From: Epiperipatus broadwayi
Lineage: Eukaryota > Onychophora > Udeonychophora > Euonychophora > Peripatidae
Length of the DNA stretch: 64,000 bases
Direction: 5' to 3'
Assembly: GCA_028023455.1 (NCBI GenBank)
Contig: JAQFVV010000049.1
Location: forward strand, 3,532,536 to 3,596,535
This document shows, in pieces, positions 12,786-25,354 of this stretch (positions are counted from its first letter, which is position 1; each line of letters opens with the position of its first letter). Position numbers and translations under genes: made by a program. The notes beneath the pieces were generated by a model. That model made no database searches. It saw nothing but the letters and a program-made list of their open reading frames with translations, and was not told the DNA's origin.

Positions 12786-13115
12786 ATGGAAATGCTGAAG
12801 AACAAAAACTGCATCTATGAAATACCATGTGAATGTGGAATGAAATATATTGGTGAGACCTGATTGAAAAAACACAAATTAATGGTTAAAAGAGAAAAAA
12901 AAGATATATCTATAGTAGCAGACCATGGTACTAATGACCATATGCTTAATTGGAAACCACAAAAATATTGGATAGTGAGGAAAAGGGTACAAAGAAACAA
13001 ATTCAAGGAAGCTGCTCAAATGACAATGATAAATAATCCTACAAAAAAACTTAGTGTGTTAATACACAATGTATGGAAATCTCTAATTAAACTTGCTCTT
13101 AGAAAAAAAAATTGA
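12786..13115 (+). pseudogene. GIY-YIG endonuclease remnant of a Penelope-like element
   Basis: One frame from ATG at 12786 reads KNKNCIYEIPCECGMKYIGE, with CIY in place of GIY, followed by the spaced Cys pair CEC and an intact YIG. A single TGA at 12861 falls where the family usually has an Arg codon (a CGA-to-TGA transition would explain it). The frame then continues to 13115 with HKLMVKREKKDISIVADHG and HMLNWKPQKYW, matching the family's pattern of a conserved His region then H-x-W. The upstream RT is absent. Non-functional because of the stop and the missing RT. Confidence 0.75.
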
Positions 13116-13288
13116 AAAATTCAGGAGGATTTGAACCAACACTCATATATAAATATATAAAATTTCTACTATCTGTTTCTTTTGACCAAATAGCTTATGT
13201 TGGTTAGAGTGTTGATCTTAAATTTGATATTCAAGAATCTAATGGCATGAGTTTGATTCCCATGCTATTACTATCATTGGTAAGGACA

Positions 13289-13334
13289 ACAATGCCTGAA
13301 GAAGAGTGGAGAATAATATTACTCAAAACATTGG
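13289..13334 (+). other. Possible decayed hammerhead-like motif in the PLE arm
   Basis: In the right arm, CTGAAGA (13296-13302) resembles the hammerhead core CTGATGA with one change. It is followed by a possible stem II (GAGT at 13304-13307 with ACTC at 13321-13324) and then AAAA. The flanks CAATG (13290-13294) and CATTG (13329-13333) can pair. No clear stem III or NUH cleavage site is present, so at best it is a degenerate relic. PLE terminal repeats are known to carry hammerhead ribozymes, which is why it is noted. Confidence 0.25.
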
Positions 13335-13469
13335 CTCATTACTAAATTGTGTTGTATATTTGTGTATTATTACTAACAAGTTGTATGTATTTGAAAAGTT
13401 TAAATAAAGTTAAAAATTTTCTATACATTCAACAATTACTGATAGATGATGGAAATAGTTGAACATATT

Positions 13470-13965
13470 ATTACATCTAATATACCATCAACAGAAATCT
13501 TCAGGCAAATAATATATTAATGTGTTTGGGAAAGAAGATATTCAAAAATGTGATTTACCACTTCCTATGTATGGATCTGAGACTTAACACTTAATAGGAA
13601 AACAATGTAGAGACTTTAAATCACTGATGGGAATATAGGGGGATGTATGTTAAGAGTAGTAACAAGGAATTGAAAACAGAAATGGGTCAGAAAACAAATA
13701 TGCATTATTGACATTATTATAAAAATTAAAAAACTGATGTAGAGCTTGGCTGGACATATTGCTAAAAAAGATGATAAATTTTAAACTAAGTCACAAGAGA
13801 TTGCAAAAGACCTAGAAAGAGATCATATATAAGTTAGATAAAAGAAATAAAGAAGTTTTCTTGTGTGATGTGAAAAAGAGAGTCTAGAGATTGTAAAAAC
13901 TGAAGTAAACTAGGAGAGATTTTTATCATCCAGTAGGGTGATAATGGTTAAAAATGATTATAATG
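13470..13965 (+). pseudogene. Old RTE copy, 3' portion, decayed
   Basis: Continues the homology to the intact RTE beyond the PLE insertion, matching bases about 28325-28775. Shared stretches include CTATGTATGGATCTGAGACT, GGCTGGACATATTGCTA and GATTGTAAAAGACC. The tail GGGTGATAATGGTTAAAAATGATT corresponds to the RTE 3' end. Many stops and frameshifts. Confidence 0.85.
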
Positions 13966-14002
13966 AATTGGTAAATAAGAACACCAAATTGTATCATGCA
14001 TT

Positions 14003-14097
14003 GGTGGTTGAGTGGTCAGCACAGTTGCCTTACAAGCAGTTATCCCAGGTTAATGGGTTCGCTTCCCAGCCGATGCTATGACACATGAAAAAAACAA
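14003..14097 (+). mobile_element. tRNA-derived SINE copy 1
   Basis: TGGTTGAGTGG (from 14008) matches the pol III A-box consensus TRGYNNARNGG exactly, and GGGTTCGCTTCC about 40 bases downstream is a B-box-like sequence. It is followed by CAGCCGATGCTATGACACAT and an A-run. The same body and tail (CCGATGCTATGACATA plus A-run) recur at 61890-62010 and 63058-63143. A short promoter region followed by an A-rich tail is SINE architecture, not a functional tRNA gene. Confidence 0.8.
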
Positions 14098-14099
14098 CA

Positions 14100-16259
14100 C
14101 CAAATTCTATTGTTTTCTACTCTTACTATCTTATTTGAAAGTGATTTTTTTGTTTTCAAATGTAAATGCAATATATCAGTAGTGTTATTTCAGAAGAATC
14201 TCATAGCTAGACAAAATATTATGGATTTTCAAAATATATTTTTCTTGTTCTTTTATAGAGATTTTTTTTAAAAATTAGAACATTTATATTATTGCAATTT
14301 TTAAAATTTATATACGTAAAAGATCAATGTCTGCCATCATAAACGAATATACATTTTTATATTAGAAAAAAAAAATATTGAAAAAGACAGTAATAAGAAA
14401 AAAAGGGTACTTATGTATTATTTCTTCACTCTTTTTGCTGACTATTTTTTGGTTAATTATCTATCAATTTTCATGGGCATCAAAGTATTTATTTTATTTT
14501 TTCCTTCAAAATTATTTTATGGAATATGTGTTACTTATTAAGTTTAAAAATATTAAGAAATAAAATATAAATTCACGTTAAATTTAAAAAATAATTTTTT
14601 TATAAAGGCTATTCACAACATTTAATGAATATTTTTTTTTACATATATTATGATGTACAAACTGATAATACATTGCAAATATTGTCATGATTGTTTTTAT
14701 GTTTACTGAAGCATTCGTTCAAGCTGTTGGTTAATTATTTTTCATAAACTTTTGCAAAAATGTTTAAAAATTGGAATTTGTTAGTGACATAAGAAGATAA
14801 GTGAAGTATTTTCAAAATTACAGAATAATAGTGCCTACACAAAAAGTGTGTGCTTATGGGCATGATATGAAACTTTATGTGTGAATGAAGATAATGCAGT
14901 GTAATTGTAAAACATGGTCAAAGTGAATATTCTTTCATCATGTTTTTTATTTTGTTTTTATAGTTATATTCAATTTTATATAATTACAATTGTCTGGAGT
15001 TTTGTGAAATTTATTGTGTTTTTATAATCATCTTAAAAAAATCAATGAAATATTTAATACAGTAATCATCTAAAAAAAAAAAACCCAACACTATGTTGTT
15101 TAAAACAGGACACCCCAAAAATGAATAATTAACCAAAAATGTCCTGCAAAGAGGATGAAGGAACAATATGTAAGAATTGAAAAAACAAAAGATTGAATTT
15201 ATAATTGCTGTTCTTATAATTAAAAGATGAAAATATGATTGCACAAATATGTATTCTCACTTAATTGATGTAGAGTAATAGGATCAACTTTTGATCATGT
15301 ATTTAAGAGAGATTTAGCCATGTCAAATGTGTTGCATTTTTAGTAACATGACATAACTTTATAAAATGTTCAAGAAATTGATACTATTAAACAAAACATT
15401 TTCTTAGGCCTAACCTATATATATATATTTGCTTTTTGATGCTAAGAATTCTTGCAAAAAAAATTAAAAAAAAACGTTTTATGTCTATGATCATAATTAA
15501 TTGCTATCATTAACTTTGACTCAATCGGGTCTAAGATGTTTTTATTTCTTACATCAGATTATCTATGGTTTATCAGTAAATAAAACTCTTTTCGTATAGA
15601 TATTGAGCCAGGAATACTTAAAATAGTCTAAAATCTTGTTAATGTTTAGCACAATAATTTCATTTCTTAATTATGTAAAATGATGACCCAACTTTGTGGT
15701 TCTGTTTTTACCATATTGACAGCATATTTTGCACTAGAAAACTTTTCATCCAGATGGTCCTTATTTACAAAATTAAGATTAAATTATTTTACAATAATAT
15801 TTAAATATTAAAAGGAATTTCAGTGTTTAAATTTAATAACAAAAGGCAATAGACAGAATTTGCATTTGATAACTCAAAATTCTTCAAAATGTTATTATTT
15901 GAGCAGCAACAAAATTATCAGAATTATCCCTAGCACACTTTTGCAGGCATAGGTTTAAACAAAACATTTTCAGCAACAGTACCATGTCCTCTAATCTTCG
16001 CAGATATTATATAAATATTGGATTGTACTGTAATATTCCATGATGGTAAGATTAGCAGTTTCAAAAGTTTGAATAGATTGAATAAATATGGAACAAATTC
16101 AAATATGTTTAATAATACATTTTTTTCTGAATCTTCATAATTGAAACATTTTTCAAATACATTTACACTTTTGAAATAATTTTAAATAGTAACTAGTTGT
16201 GCATTAATCTCTACCCAGGTAATGCTAGGGAAAGCCAACATATGAGTATCTGATAAACT
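14100..16259. other. AT-rich, no gene seen
   Basis: No repeat copy seen elsewhere in the window and no coding motif. The ORFs at 14378-14563 (plus) and 15011-15244 (minus) are Phe/Ile/Leu-rich without domain signatures. Confidence 0.55.
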
Positions 16260-17290
16260 CTTTCCAATTAAGTAGGATCAACAAAATCAAAGAAGTAATA
16301 ATAAAAGTAAATTAGATACAGATTTTGAGAGTGAGAGAGAAAAAAAAGAAGAGGAATTATCTTAGTAAATACTAATATGAAAATAGAGCAAAAATAAAAG
16401 AACTGAAAGCTGCAAGTCAGACAACTAGTGAAAACATAATCACTAATTGTAAAAAAAAGTGCTGACCAGAAAGAGATGGACAAAAATAAAAATTTAGCAA
16501 AATAAACAAAAAATATATCAAAAAATAAGATTTAATGAGAGGCTAGATACAGGAGGATGTGACAATGAAATAAATAGTATAGTTAAAAAATTAATATCAA
16601 ACTCTATTACACACAATAATCTGCAGAATACAGTAAATCAATTTCTAAAAAAATGAATAGAGTTCAGGATAATGAGGAACATGTAGAGCACCAGAGAAGC
16701 ATTGAATGGTATTTTACATTCAAAGGGATATTAAAAAAAAGAAGCTGTTTATAATATGCAGCCTTTTCAGGAAGCCTAACAATGTAAGAAACATTCTCTA
16801 TTTCAATAAATCAGATACTTTTTAAAAGTATATATAAGAATTATTGGATACCAATTGAAGAAAATGCCTGGATGATATAATGTATAAATCATCTAAAAAA
16901 TATAAATACAGTCATATATTACTTTATTCTACAGACAAATAGCAAGATTAAGAACATTAATTGCTCACCCCTTGGCCAAAAAGCAGATCATTTGAATATT
17001 TTAGAAATTGAGCAAGTGATGGTATAAAATTCAAAGAAGAGAGTTTTAACCAGCAAAATAAACTTTCAATAAGGCCAGAAAACAATTTTATATTAATATT
17101 ATGGAGATATTTAATAGAAAAATAATAACTCCACCTCATAGAAGTACACAAAACAGCATGATTATCAGAAAGTCCAGAATGGAAGTAAATACAAAAAAAG
17201 AAAAAAACAGGAAACGGAATTAAGATTAGAGGTAATTCCAGAAGAAAACTTTAACAGAAGTAGTCCCCTTCTCCAAGTTGTAGTATAATG
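16260..17290 (+). other. Purine-rich, decayed coding-like stretch, unidentified
   Basis: The plus strand changes composition to an A/G-rich, coding-like pattern (many GAA, AAA, AGA and CAG triplets), with short peptide-like runs broken by stops in every frame. The minus-strand ORFs at 16268-16483 and 16957-17151 appear to be shadows of it. It resembles a dead retroelement or pseudogene, but I see no RT, integrase, transposase or zinc-finger motif. Confidence 0.3.
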
Positions 17291-20200
17291 CCTTCTAAAT
17301 GATACTCATAACATAAAGAATTAAATGAGAGAAAGTTCTGATAGATCATTCCTCTCTTTGGGAGTCTTGCACTAATTAAAGCAATAACAATAAAAAAAAA
17401 AATCAAATACACAATATATATATATATATCTGAGTCATGTGTAAAATGAAAAATCTAAATAAACAAAATGAAATATTGCTAAGACAATTTCTATGATCAT
17501 TTGAGAGATTACTGGCAAGATAATGTTGTAATGTATTTGGGAATTGGACGTTTGTGTGGTGTAAAGAAATTGGCCACACTTCTTTTGGATAGTACTTTAA
17601 ACAACTTTGATCCTGTCAATGCACTTCGGTTTTCTGATTAAATAATGTGTACAAGTAAGTATTACAGCACCAAGTCCCAATTTTAACTCATGATAAGTTA
17701 CTTATGGAAGCATATAATAACATATTTAAGCATATAATTAGTAAGAGTGATGTAGCAGTAGTATTAATTAATTTTTTTAAATAAAAAATAAATTAAAAGA
17801 AGTATTGATGGTTTTCTTTTTTTTTAAAAAAAACAAGCACTTGAATCATTATTATTTAATAATAAATATTATCAAAGAACTATTAAAATGAACCATGTAT
17901 CAGAAGTTAATACAAAATGCCACATTAATTGGTGCATGGCATAAGCAATTTTAATTAAGTCTTTATCCTTAAAGATAATAGATTAACTTCATAATTTATA
18001 AATTTATTAAAGATAAAACAGTGTTGCATAGCCAAAATAAAATGTGTAAGACCATTTCAATGTCACATTATTTTTAGAAATGGATATTTTAATAATACAA
18101 ATGTGACTCAGTTAGGCATCATTCTAAATTATAAGTTACCATAAGCCCTAAATTAACAACATAAAAGTAATTAATTCATAATGACTACATGGGTATTTAA
18201 ATAAAGTAAAACAAATAAAAATAATTACCTCAAGTCTTTTGTCATCTAGTTTCAGATCTTCCAAATGCTCCTAAAATATGTAGCCTTTTCTTTAAGTATA
18301 AATTTGTAAGCAACTTTGCTAATACTTTTAAAAAATCCATGCTTTGAATTTTCTTTGACTGCATACAACTTTTATCTAAAATAAATAAGTTGACAGGTGA
18401 AATATTTAAAAGTTTGAAGAAAATTGTCATTGAACAATGCCTTGTTCACATTACAATTTGGAAAAATCTCAGGTTTTTGAGTGCTAAAATGTTTATGAAA
18501 ACTTTATGCAGCAATACCACACAAAAAGCAATACTGCACAAAATTTTCATAGGCCTTATTCTTAAAAAAAAAAATTACAATTAAGTATTATAATAAAATA
18601 AATTTGATTTTTATTATTTGGAGAATTATTTAAAAAAATATATAATTTTTAAGCACTCAATGATTTCAAGTTTTTTTATAAAAGGATATAATAAACATGA
18701 AATAATTAAATGCACTGAGTCAGCTTTCAGTTCTAGTAAATGTAGAATTATCAACAACAAAAACAGAAGAAGAAAATTACTCCCACTTAGATTACATATC
18801 ATAAATCATCAGTAAACTCCAGAAATAGTGGTATAAAACTTAGAATATGTGAGGTAAATTAAAAGTAATTTGATTTTGTAAAATAGAAATGTATTTTGAA
18901 GGGTACTGAGATGGACACTTATTGAATTTTCAAATATAATATAAAATTTAAAGGTTTGGAAAATAATAAGCATGTAGCCATTGAGGGTTAAAAATAAATA
19001 CAAATTTTTTGATTGGTAATTGTCATTAAAAAATTAGCTAAAAGGTAGAAATAAAAAGGAAAAATACATTTATATTTTGTTTTGACCAGTGTCTGTAAAC
19101 AAAAGAGTATTAAACTTGTTATATAAAGGAATGAAAGTTAGTTTACTTTTAAGTCAAACCTGGAATTAAAAGACTTGTAAAGACATGGATATTTTATTTT
19201 AGTTATTTTACAACAGTTTTAATAAATAAACATTAAATAGAGGCTACATTGTCTGATTTTTAAAATATTGGCTTAGAAGAGTTGAAAGTGAACAACTTGG
19301 AGAATATGGATATATAAATAATCAATGTAAAAAATCATATAAAATATATATAATTTTCCCAAAATAGATAACACATCAAAAGTTTTTTTTGACCACTATG
19401 TTCCACTACAACTTTTAGTTTCCTTGTTTATGATATAAATGCAAAGAAATGATCCTTCTTGACATAGAGAAAAGACAAGCATGAATAATAATAATAAAGG
19501 ATCATTTATTCCAATACCTTTCCCTATTATTCAAATACATGTTCAATTCATTTTATAAGGAGTAGTTAGTTAGATGAGGCAACATTATACATCAATGGTA
19601 TTCCACTTTTATTTTCAATGATATATAATGAGATGTTTTTCCATTGACAAAATTCAGTTATGATCCAAGTGAGTAATAAATGCTAACATTTTTTCCAAGT
19701 CAATAAGGTGGAATTTCAATTTATTTAATATCACATAGAAATTAAATTAATCGATCTTGTAAAATTCCTTGATCAAAAATATGGTATCCACATGTACATC
19801 ATAGGGTTTATATTGATCACAAATCTATTGATGAAATCCCAAATTTTCAATAATAGAATGTTTTATAGCTTTCTTATAATACAACAAATTTTGATGATTT
19901 TTTTCTTTCTTTTTTTTTAAAATACATTCTGCCATTCCTTTCTGGAATTTTATCACTGCCCTCAATTGAATGGGCAGATAGTTTAATTTTTTATTCTTCC
20001 ATTATTTTAGAAATCAATCACTTTAAAAATAAAATTGATAATTTTTAAAGATGAATGTAAAAGCATCCATTCTGGATAATGACAAAAGTTATAAGAAGTA
20101 AAGTTAATGTATTTCAGTTCTGTTTATAACCTCTCTTCACTGACATTAATGTTACTAAGGCAACTAACTGTTTAATTGAACTCAATGATAACTCTTTGGT

Positions 20201-20845
20201 GTAAGAAAATTGTTTTTACAGCAAATAAAAATGAAGACTTTAAGAAAACATTTGATACAATAAAAAAATCATGTTTTACAATTTCAATATTATTTTTCAT
20301 TTTCAACTAAAAACAAAGAATTAACATGACATTTTCTATGTCTTTTAATGAAATATATATATTTTTAACATATATTTTTAATATATTCCAATAAACAAAG
20401 TAAATAAGCAAACATATATGAAATAGGAAATATTTAATTTTGTAATAAGTAAGTTGTTGTTGAATGTAGTAACAAAATGGACAAATAATAATTAATAATA
20501 ATGATTTTATTCAAGTGGTTCATTATATGATTCACTTAATTATTTTCCAATATTTATTTATTTATTCACTTATTTATATTTTTCCTTAAAATTGACCACA
20601 ACCAATTTATAATTTGATATTTATTAATAATAAATAATATTATTTTAAAATATTAGGTTGCCATAGCTATCTAGTTAATCTTTATAATTCAACACCTCCA
20701 TTATCCATAAATCAAGTCAAATAAAATTAAGTAAGATCAATAAACTTCTTTTTTTATATACTGTAATATATAGTTCTAATCAGGGCAGGTACAATATATA
20801 TATATTATATTTAATGTTTTCACGGTTATATGATGTAGATAAATT
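17291..20845. other. AT-rich, no gene seen
   Basis: Short (AT)n at 17415-17430 and scattered homopolymers. The short ORFs at 18242-19003 have no recognisable domain. Confidence 0.55.
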
Positions 20846-21322
20846 ATAAATTTTTGGGCTGTACCGTGTATTGTTTTCCATTCAACACTGATATTTTGAT
20901 GGACTAGAAACCGCCATTATCAAGGTTAACTTTTGAAAGAAAATCCATTAGATCTTAAAAAATAACGTGACTGTGTGCAAGATGAAAAATAAGATTCATG
21001 TTCAGCATTCACAATATGAGGCTTATCAAAATGTTTGTTTCCCTCAGTATTTTTGTCTAATATTAACTTAAAATTAATAGATAAAAATACTGAGGGAAAT
21101 AAACAATAGATAAAAATACTGAGGGAAATAAACATTTTGATAAGCCTCATATTGTGAATGCTGAACTTGAATCTCATTTCTCACACACAGTCACATTATT
21201 TTTTAAGATCTAATGGATTTTCTTTCAAAAGTTAACCTTGATAATGGCGGTTGCTAGTCCATCGAAATATCAGTGTTTAATGGAAAACAATACATGGTAC
21301 AGCCCAAAAAGTTATAATTTAT
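20846..21322. mobile_element. Foldback element with about 215-bp inverted arms
   Basis: The left arm (20846-about 21060) and right arm (about 21108-21322) are near-perfect reverse complements: for example GGGCTGTACCGTGTATTG on the left against CAATACATGGTACAGCCC on the right, and GGCTTATCAAAATGTTTG against its complement. Between the arms, GATAAAAATACTGAGGGAAA occurs twice in tandem (about 21081 and 21110). The arm segment CTTGATAATGGCGGTTGCTA and then CGAAATATCAGTG resembles the conserved ends of PLE terminal repeats. No coding content; the minus ORF 20926-21177 simply runs through the palindrome. Confidence 0.75.
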
Positions 21323-21809
21323 ATATATATATATATTAAAACTGTAACTGTTGATAAATAAGAGAAAAGCATAAAAGAAGAGACTCTTAGATTCTGATGT
21401 TATAGCTAAACAAATAAAAAAAATCCATCCATTAACATATAGCTAAATATAAAAGGGAATTTATCTGTATCCAACTATATTTAATAACTGAAAGTTCATA
21501 TAATCTGAAGGAAAGGATTGACCTATTTATTTTAAATAAATACTTAGACATATATAAATAAAACAACTTTATTTAAAATCTAACTATACCAAATAATATA
21601 TACTCTTCTTTGTTGATCAGTTAATTTTAGACAATTCTACATTAATAATTTTAGAATAAATTAGATTACAATTCTCAGGGATTTTAATCAATAAAACATG
21701 TTAGTAATATTATGTGACTATAGAAAAAAAAATTAAACAGTGTGATGATATTAGATAAGAAATACAAAAGTCAAATTAATTTAGATAAAATAAATTTATA
21801 TTTTATTTA

Positions 21810-21964
21810 AATAATAATAATAACAACAACAATAATAGTAGTAGTAGTAGCAGCAGCAGCAGTAGTGATAATGGTGGCAGTGGTTGTGGTAATGACAGTA
21901 GCAGTAGTGGTAGCAGTAGCAGTAGTAGTAGTAGTAATAGTAGTAGTAGTAGTAGTAGAAGTAA
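21810..21964 (+). repeat. Compound trinucleotide microsatellite (AAT/AAC/AGT/AGC)
   Basis: About 150 bases of three-base repeats passing from AAT and AAC to AGT, AGC and back to AGT, with GGT-type interruptions near 21870-21890. It is AT-rich on both sides and not part of an identifiable gene. Confidence 0.9.
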
Positions 21965-24514
21965 TACAATGTATTCTCAGGTATTACATTTCAAATATGA
22001 TATAAAAATCTAAAATCACATTGTTTTACAAAATCAATTTGTTTTAAAATAAGCATAAAATCTGCTTCAATAAAATTTAATTACAATTAAATTACTTAGT
22101 GTGTTTCTTTAATCTTTTATTAATTCTTAACTAAATGCATGTTTTTCATTGTTTTTCTTTTGTAATCACAGCTATTATGTTATTCTTAATAGTTACTTTT
22201 ATTCACTATATTTATTTCATTATATAATATTTAACATAACATCTTATAAAATATTCTTCTAATTTATTATCATTAATATCTTATAACATCATAGTTGTTT
22301 AATTATACTATCATTATGAATATGTAGCTTTAAACTATAATGAATCTATATACAAATATAAATCATAGGGCTTTGCTGTATTATCTAACAATAAAAACAT
22401 TAATTATTTTATAAGCACTAATAGCAACAGAAGACCAAAAAATATTTAAAGATAAATAAAAACATACTATTATATAAATAAATAATCCTAAAAATTAATG
22501 ATCACCTTACAGTAACCTTACTTTAAAAATAAAAATTCCTGCAATTAAAATGATGTTTATATTTAAAAAAATATAAACATAGTTTTAATCTCAAAAGCTT
22601 TTATTTATGAAAAATAATGTTTACATACTTATAACAGACAGAAAAAAAAATTATGTTTTACACATCATCAACAGTCTGGGACCATTTGTATATTGATTAT
22701 CTTCTGATAAATAATAGTATACTGCTGTAACTTTTCTATTCACCTATCAGCATTGATGCAATTTGAATCTATTATTCATCTTTTGCTCAGCAACTAATGA
22801 TTCGGTGGATCTGGTATATTAAGTAATTTCCACGTTTCATTATACATGAATTTTAATGCAAAGTCTCTGTTTTTTTACTTTCCTAATAATGTTCATGAAA
22901 AGACTGACTGGTTCAGGGACAGGCACTGTGAACAATAGCTTATATCTGACATTTCATATAGCATGTACAATAAAGATGGAAAGTCTAATAATAGGAAACT
23001 GTTTAGTTTGCAAGGCTTCCCTAATAGACATGATTTTGTAGTAATCCACCCTTAAGTTTTGGTATAACATCTGTTTTTCCCAAGATCATTTTCCTTTAAA
23101 ATATTATAGACATATATATATATATAAGATAAATAAGAATCAATGAATAGCTATCTATTTTCTTTTTAATAGCAAAACAAATGCAATGAGAAAAATTAAA
23201 TCGAAAGACAAAATTCTTTATAATAGTCCATGGATTTTGTTTTCAATTCTTTGATGACTTTGAAGAATTCTAGAAGACTTACATTTGCAAAAAAAATCAT
23301 TAAAACATGTTTAGATAAATTGCATATCCTTTATATGTTTAGTTTTCTCTTTTCACAGAATTTATTATTAAATCCAACAACATTTCTTTGAACTTTGGAA
23401 TAAATTAATTTATTAGTTATCTTTCTTTCTAAATATTTAAAGCTTTCTTGTTTTAAATGATGTTCTATATGATGTAATATTAAAACAATTTAGAAAGCTA
23501 TTGCCTTCTCAGGAAAATGATTTTTACTTTTAGCCCATCATTTTTGACATTGTGGCTTCCATATAATTTTAAAATATAACCACAGAAACGTATGAATGAA
23601 TGCCTGTTAATGAATCAAGCATAAGAATAAGAAGAATGTGCATATAAAAAGTTTAGTTATATATAGACATTCTTTCAAATATTATGTTTAGTTCATCAGA
23701 TCAAATACTATTTCTATAGTAATGCACTAACATTTCTTTTTTCACTCATGTCTTTATCCAATTTGCCCTTGAGGCAGATTCTCATTGTTTAAAGATTTGT
23801 CCAATTACTAATTTCAATACTAGAATGTCCATTTTAAATATTACAGTGCTCTTTACAATTAATATATTTTAAGTCACACATTTATTTACAATTTATAATA
23901 TTAAGTTAATATTTTTAAAATAAAATTATACAATGTTATAAAATTTTAAATATATAAATCATATATATCAAAACAAAGCATTTAGCTTTTATTTATTTAG
24001 CATTATAATAAAGGGTCTCTTCAATGAATATTAAGTAAAATTTACATCTAAAGTTTTTAAAATAATATTTCTAAAATTAAAATAGAAAAAAATAAATATG
24101 CATGCGCACACATACATTCCAAATAATAAACTAAGGTTATACTAATTACTTAAATCATTTGACGTTTACATTTCTATTACAAAAACCATTTATACACATT
24201 CAAAATATTATATGTCTTAATATATTAAATTTTATTAACATTTAATATAAAGCATCGGTTTAAATAAAATTTTAACCGTTAATATCATTTTTTACCATAA
24301 ATCTAAAAAAAAAAAATTGCTACTAATAATTTCAAAAATGCAAAAAAATTACTATATGCAAAAACATATCAATTTTAATAATTGAGTCATAAGGTATACA
24401 ATTTTATTAATATTATATTTGAAATAAGCTAATACAAATTTTTATAATATATTATTAAGCATTGATCATTCATATATATATATATTAAATAAAAATATAT
24501 TTTATATACCTGGA
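21965..24514. other. AT-rich, no gene seen; slightly GC-richer patch at 22660-23090
   Basis: The patch at 22660-23090 is less AT-rich than its surroundings and has few homopolymers, but no frame on either strand stays open with a recognisable motif. It could be an old element or a conserved non-coding stretch. The remainder is homopolymer-rich AT sequence. Confidence 0.5.
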
Positions 24515-24960
24515 ATCTAGATGTAATACAGGGGATTTGAACACCAACTTTCAAGCTCCTTTCAGCCATCAACTCTATCTCATACAACCAGTACACATGA
24601 CAACACGCATGTGAACAAGATAAATGATCTCTGATGTATGTACTCTGTGTTGACAATAATATTGACATTAACAAAGAATTTGGGTGTACCATCATCAGAT
24701 TTTTAATTGTATGGATTGCTGAAGAGTTGAAGGGTGGAGTAGATTGAAGATTGTCCATTAAAGTGTGTAGATTTACTATCTTAATATAGACTGAGCACTA
24801 GTTTTATATATATGTGAAAGATGATGATCTGGATCAACTAATGAGTGCTGGTTCAGCATGAAGTGCATATATTGGAGATCATTTATATTTTCACATGTCT
24901 GTGGCCAGGTGTATCAGTTGTATGAGATAAAAAAGAGCTTGAAAGTCAGTGTTCAAATCC

Positions 24961-24991
<31 letters not shown>

Positions 24992-24992
24992 T
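24515..24992. mobile_element. Foldback family FB1, copy A (internally deleted)
   Basis: The minus-oriented left end (GGGGATTTGAACACCAACTT onward, 24531-about 24655) and the plus-oriented right end (about 24865-24965, closing with GCTTGAAAGTCAGTGTTCAA) are inverted copies. The centre (24655-24860) holds the internal part of the family, including GAAGAGTTGAAGGGTGG and ATCTTAATATA. The terminal GTTCAAATCC is a tRNA T-arm/B-box-like sequence. Compared with copy C (31712-32460), most of the inner left arm is deleted. An (AT)n tract follows the right end. Confidence 0.75.
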
Positions 24993-25354
24993 AATTAAAG
25001 AATACATAAAGCTAGATGAAACTCATAATTTATTCCCAACCACACTTCTCTTTATTTAAGATGCATGATTCAGATGTAGATTTTTAAACACCAATAGCAC
25101 AGTTGAGTATTCTATTAATATATCATATCACAGAACATCCTCATTCTAATACATTACTCAGAAATAAGCAGTAAAAGTTATTTAAATGCTGTTGAGTTTA
25201 ATAATATTTAACTTTATAAAATGTTAAGTTTCAGCTTTTTTTGGATATCAATGCCAATTAATTTACCATATATATGGTTAGAGATCAGAAGAAAGAATAA
25301 TTTTCTTTCTATCAGATTGAAAGAATGGACATGACAAATAAAGTGTAAAACTGT

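Larger units (their letters stand above)
12230..13458 (+). mobile_element. Penelope-like element (PLE) fragment with inverted terminal arms
   Basis: The left arm (12230-about 12503) and right arm (about 13190-13458) are inverted copies of about 270 bp. Shared words include TTTTCTATACATTCA, AAGAAGAGTGGAGAATAAT and TTACTAACAAGTTGT. Between the arms lies a GIY-YIG nuclease remnant (12786-13115) read toward the right arm. A GIY-YIG domain next to long terminal repeats that may lie in inverted orientation is characteristic of Penelope-like elements. Only about 690 bp lies between the arms, so the RT is missing. The element sits inside an older RTE copy. Both arms also hold a tRNA-like patch (GGTTAGAGTGTT with GAGTTTGATTCCC downstream at 13202-13257). 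Confidence 0.75.

Noticed and set aside
13202-13257. tRNA gene in the PLE arm
   Set aside because: A- and B-box-like words are present, but no cloverleaf, acceptor stem or clear anticodon loop could be drawn; treated as part of the element.
21228-21278. Hammerhead core in the foldback arm (TTGATAA ... CGAAA)
   Set aside because: The core has two deviations from CTGATGA and the flanks do not form stem I, so it was not called as a ribozyme.
22856-23041. Plus ORF in a slightly GC-richer patch
   Set aside because: No recognisable domain, splice context or repeat copy; kept only as a note on the patch.
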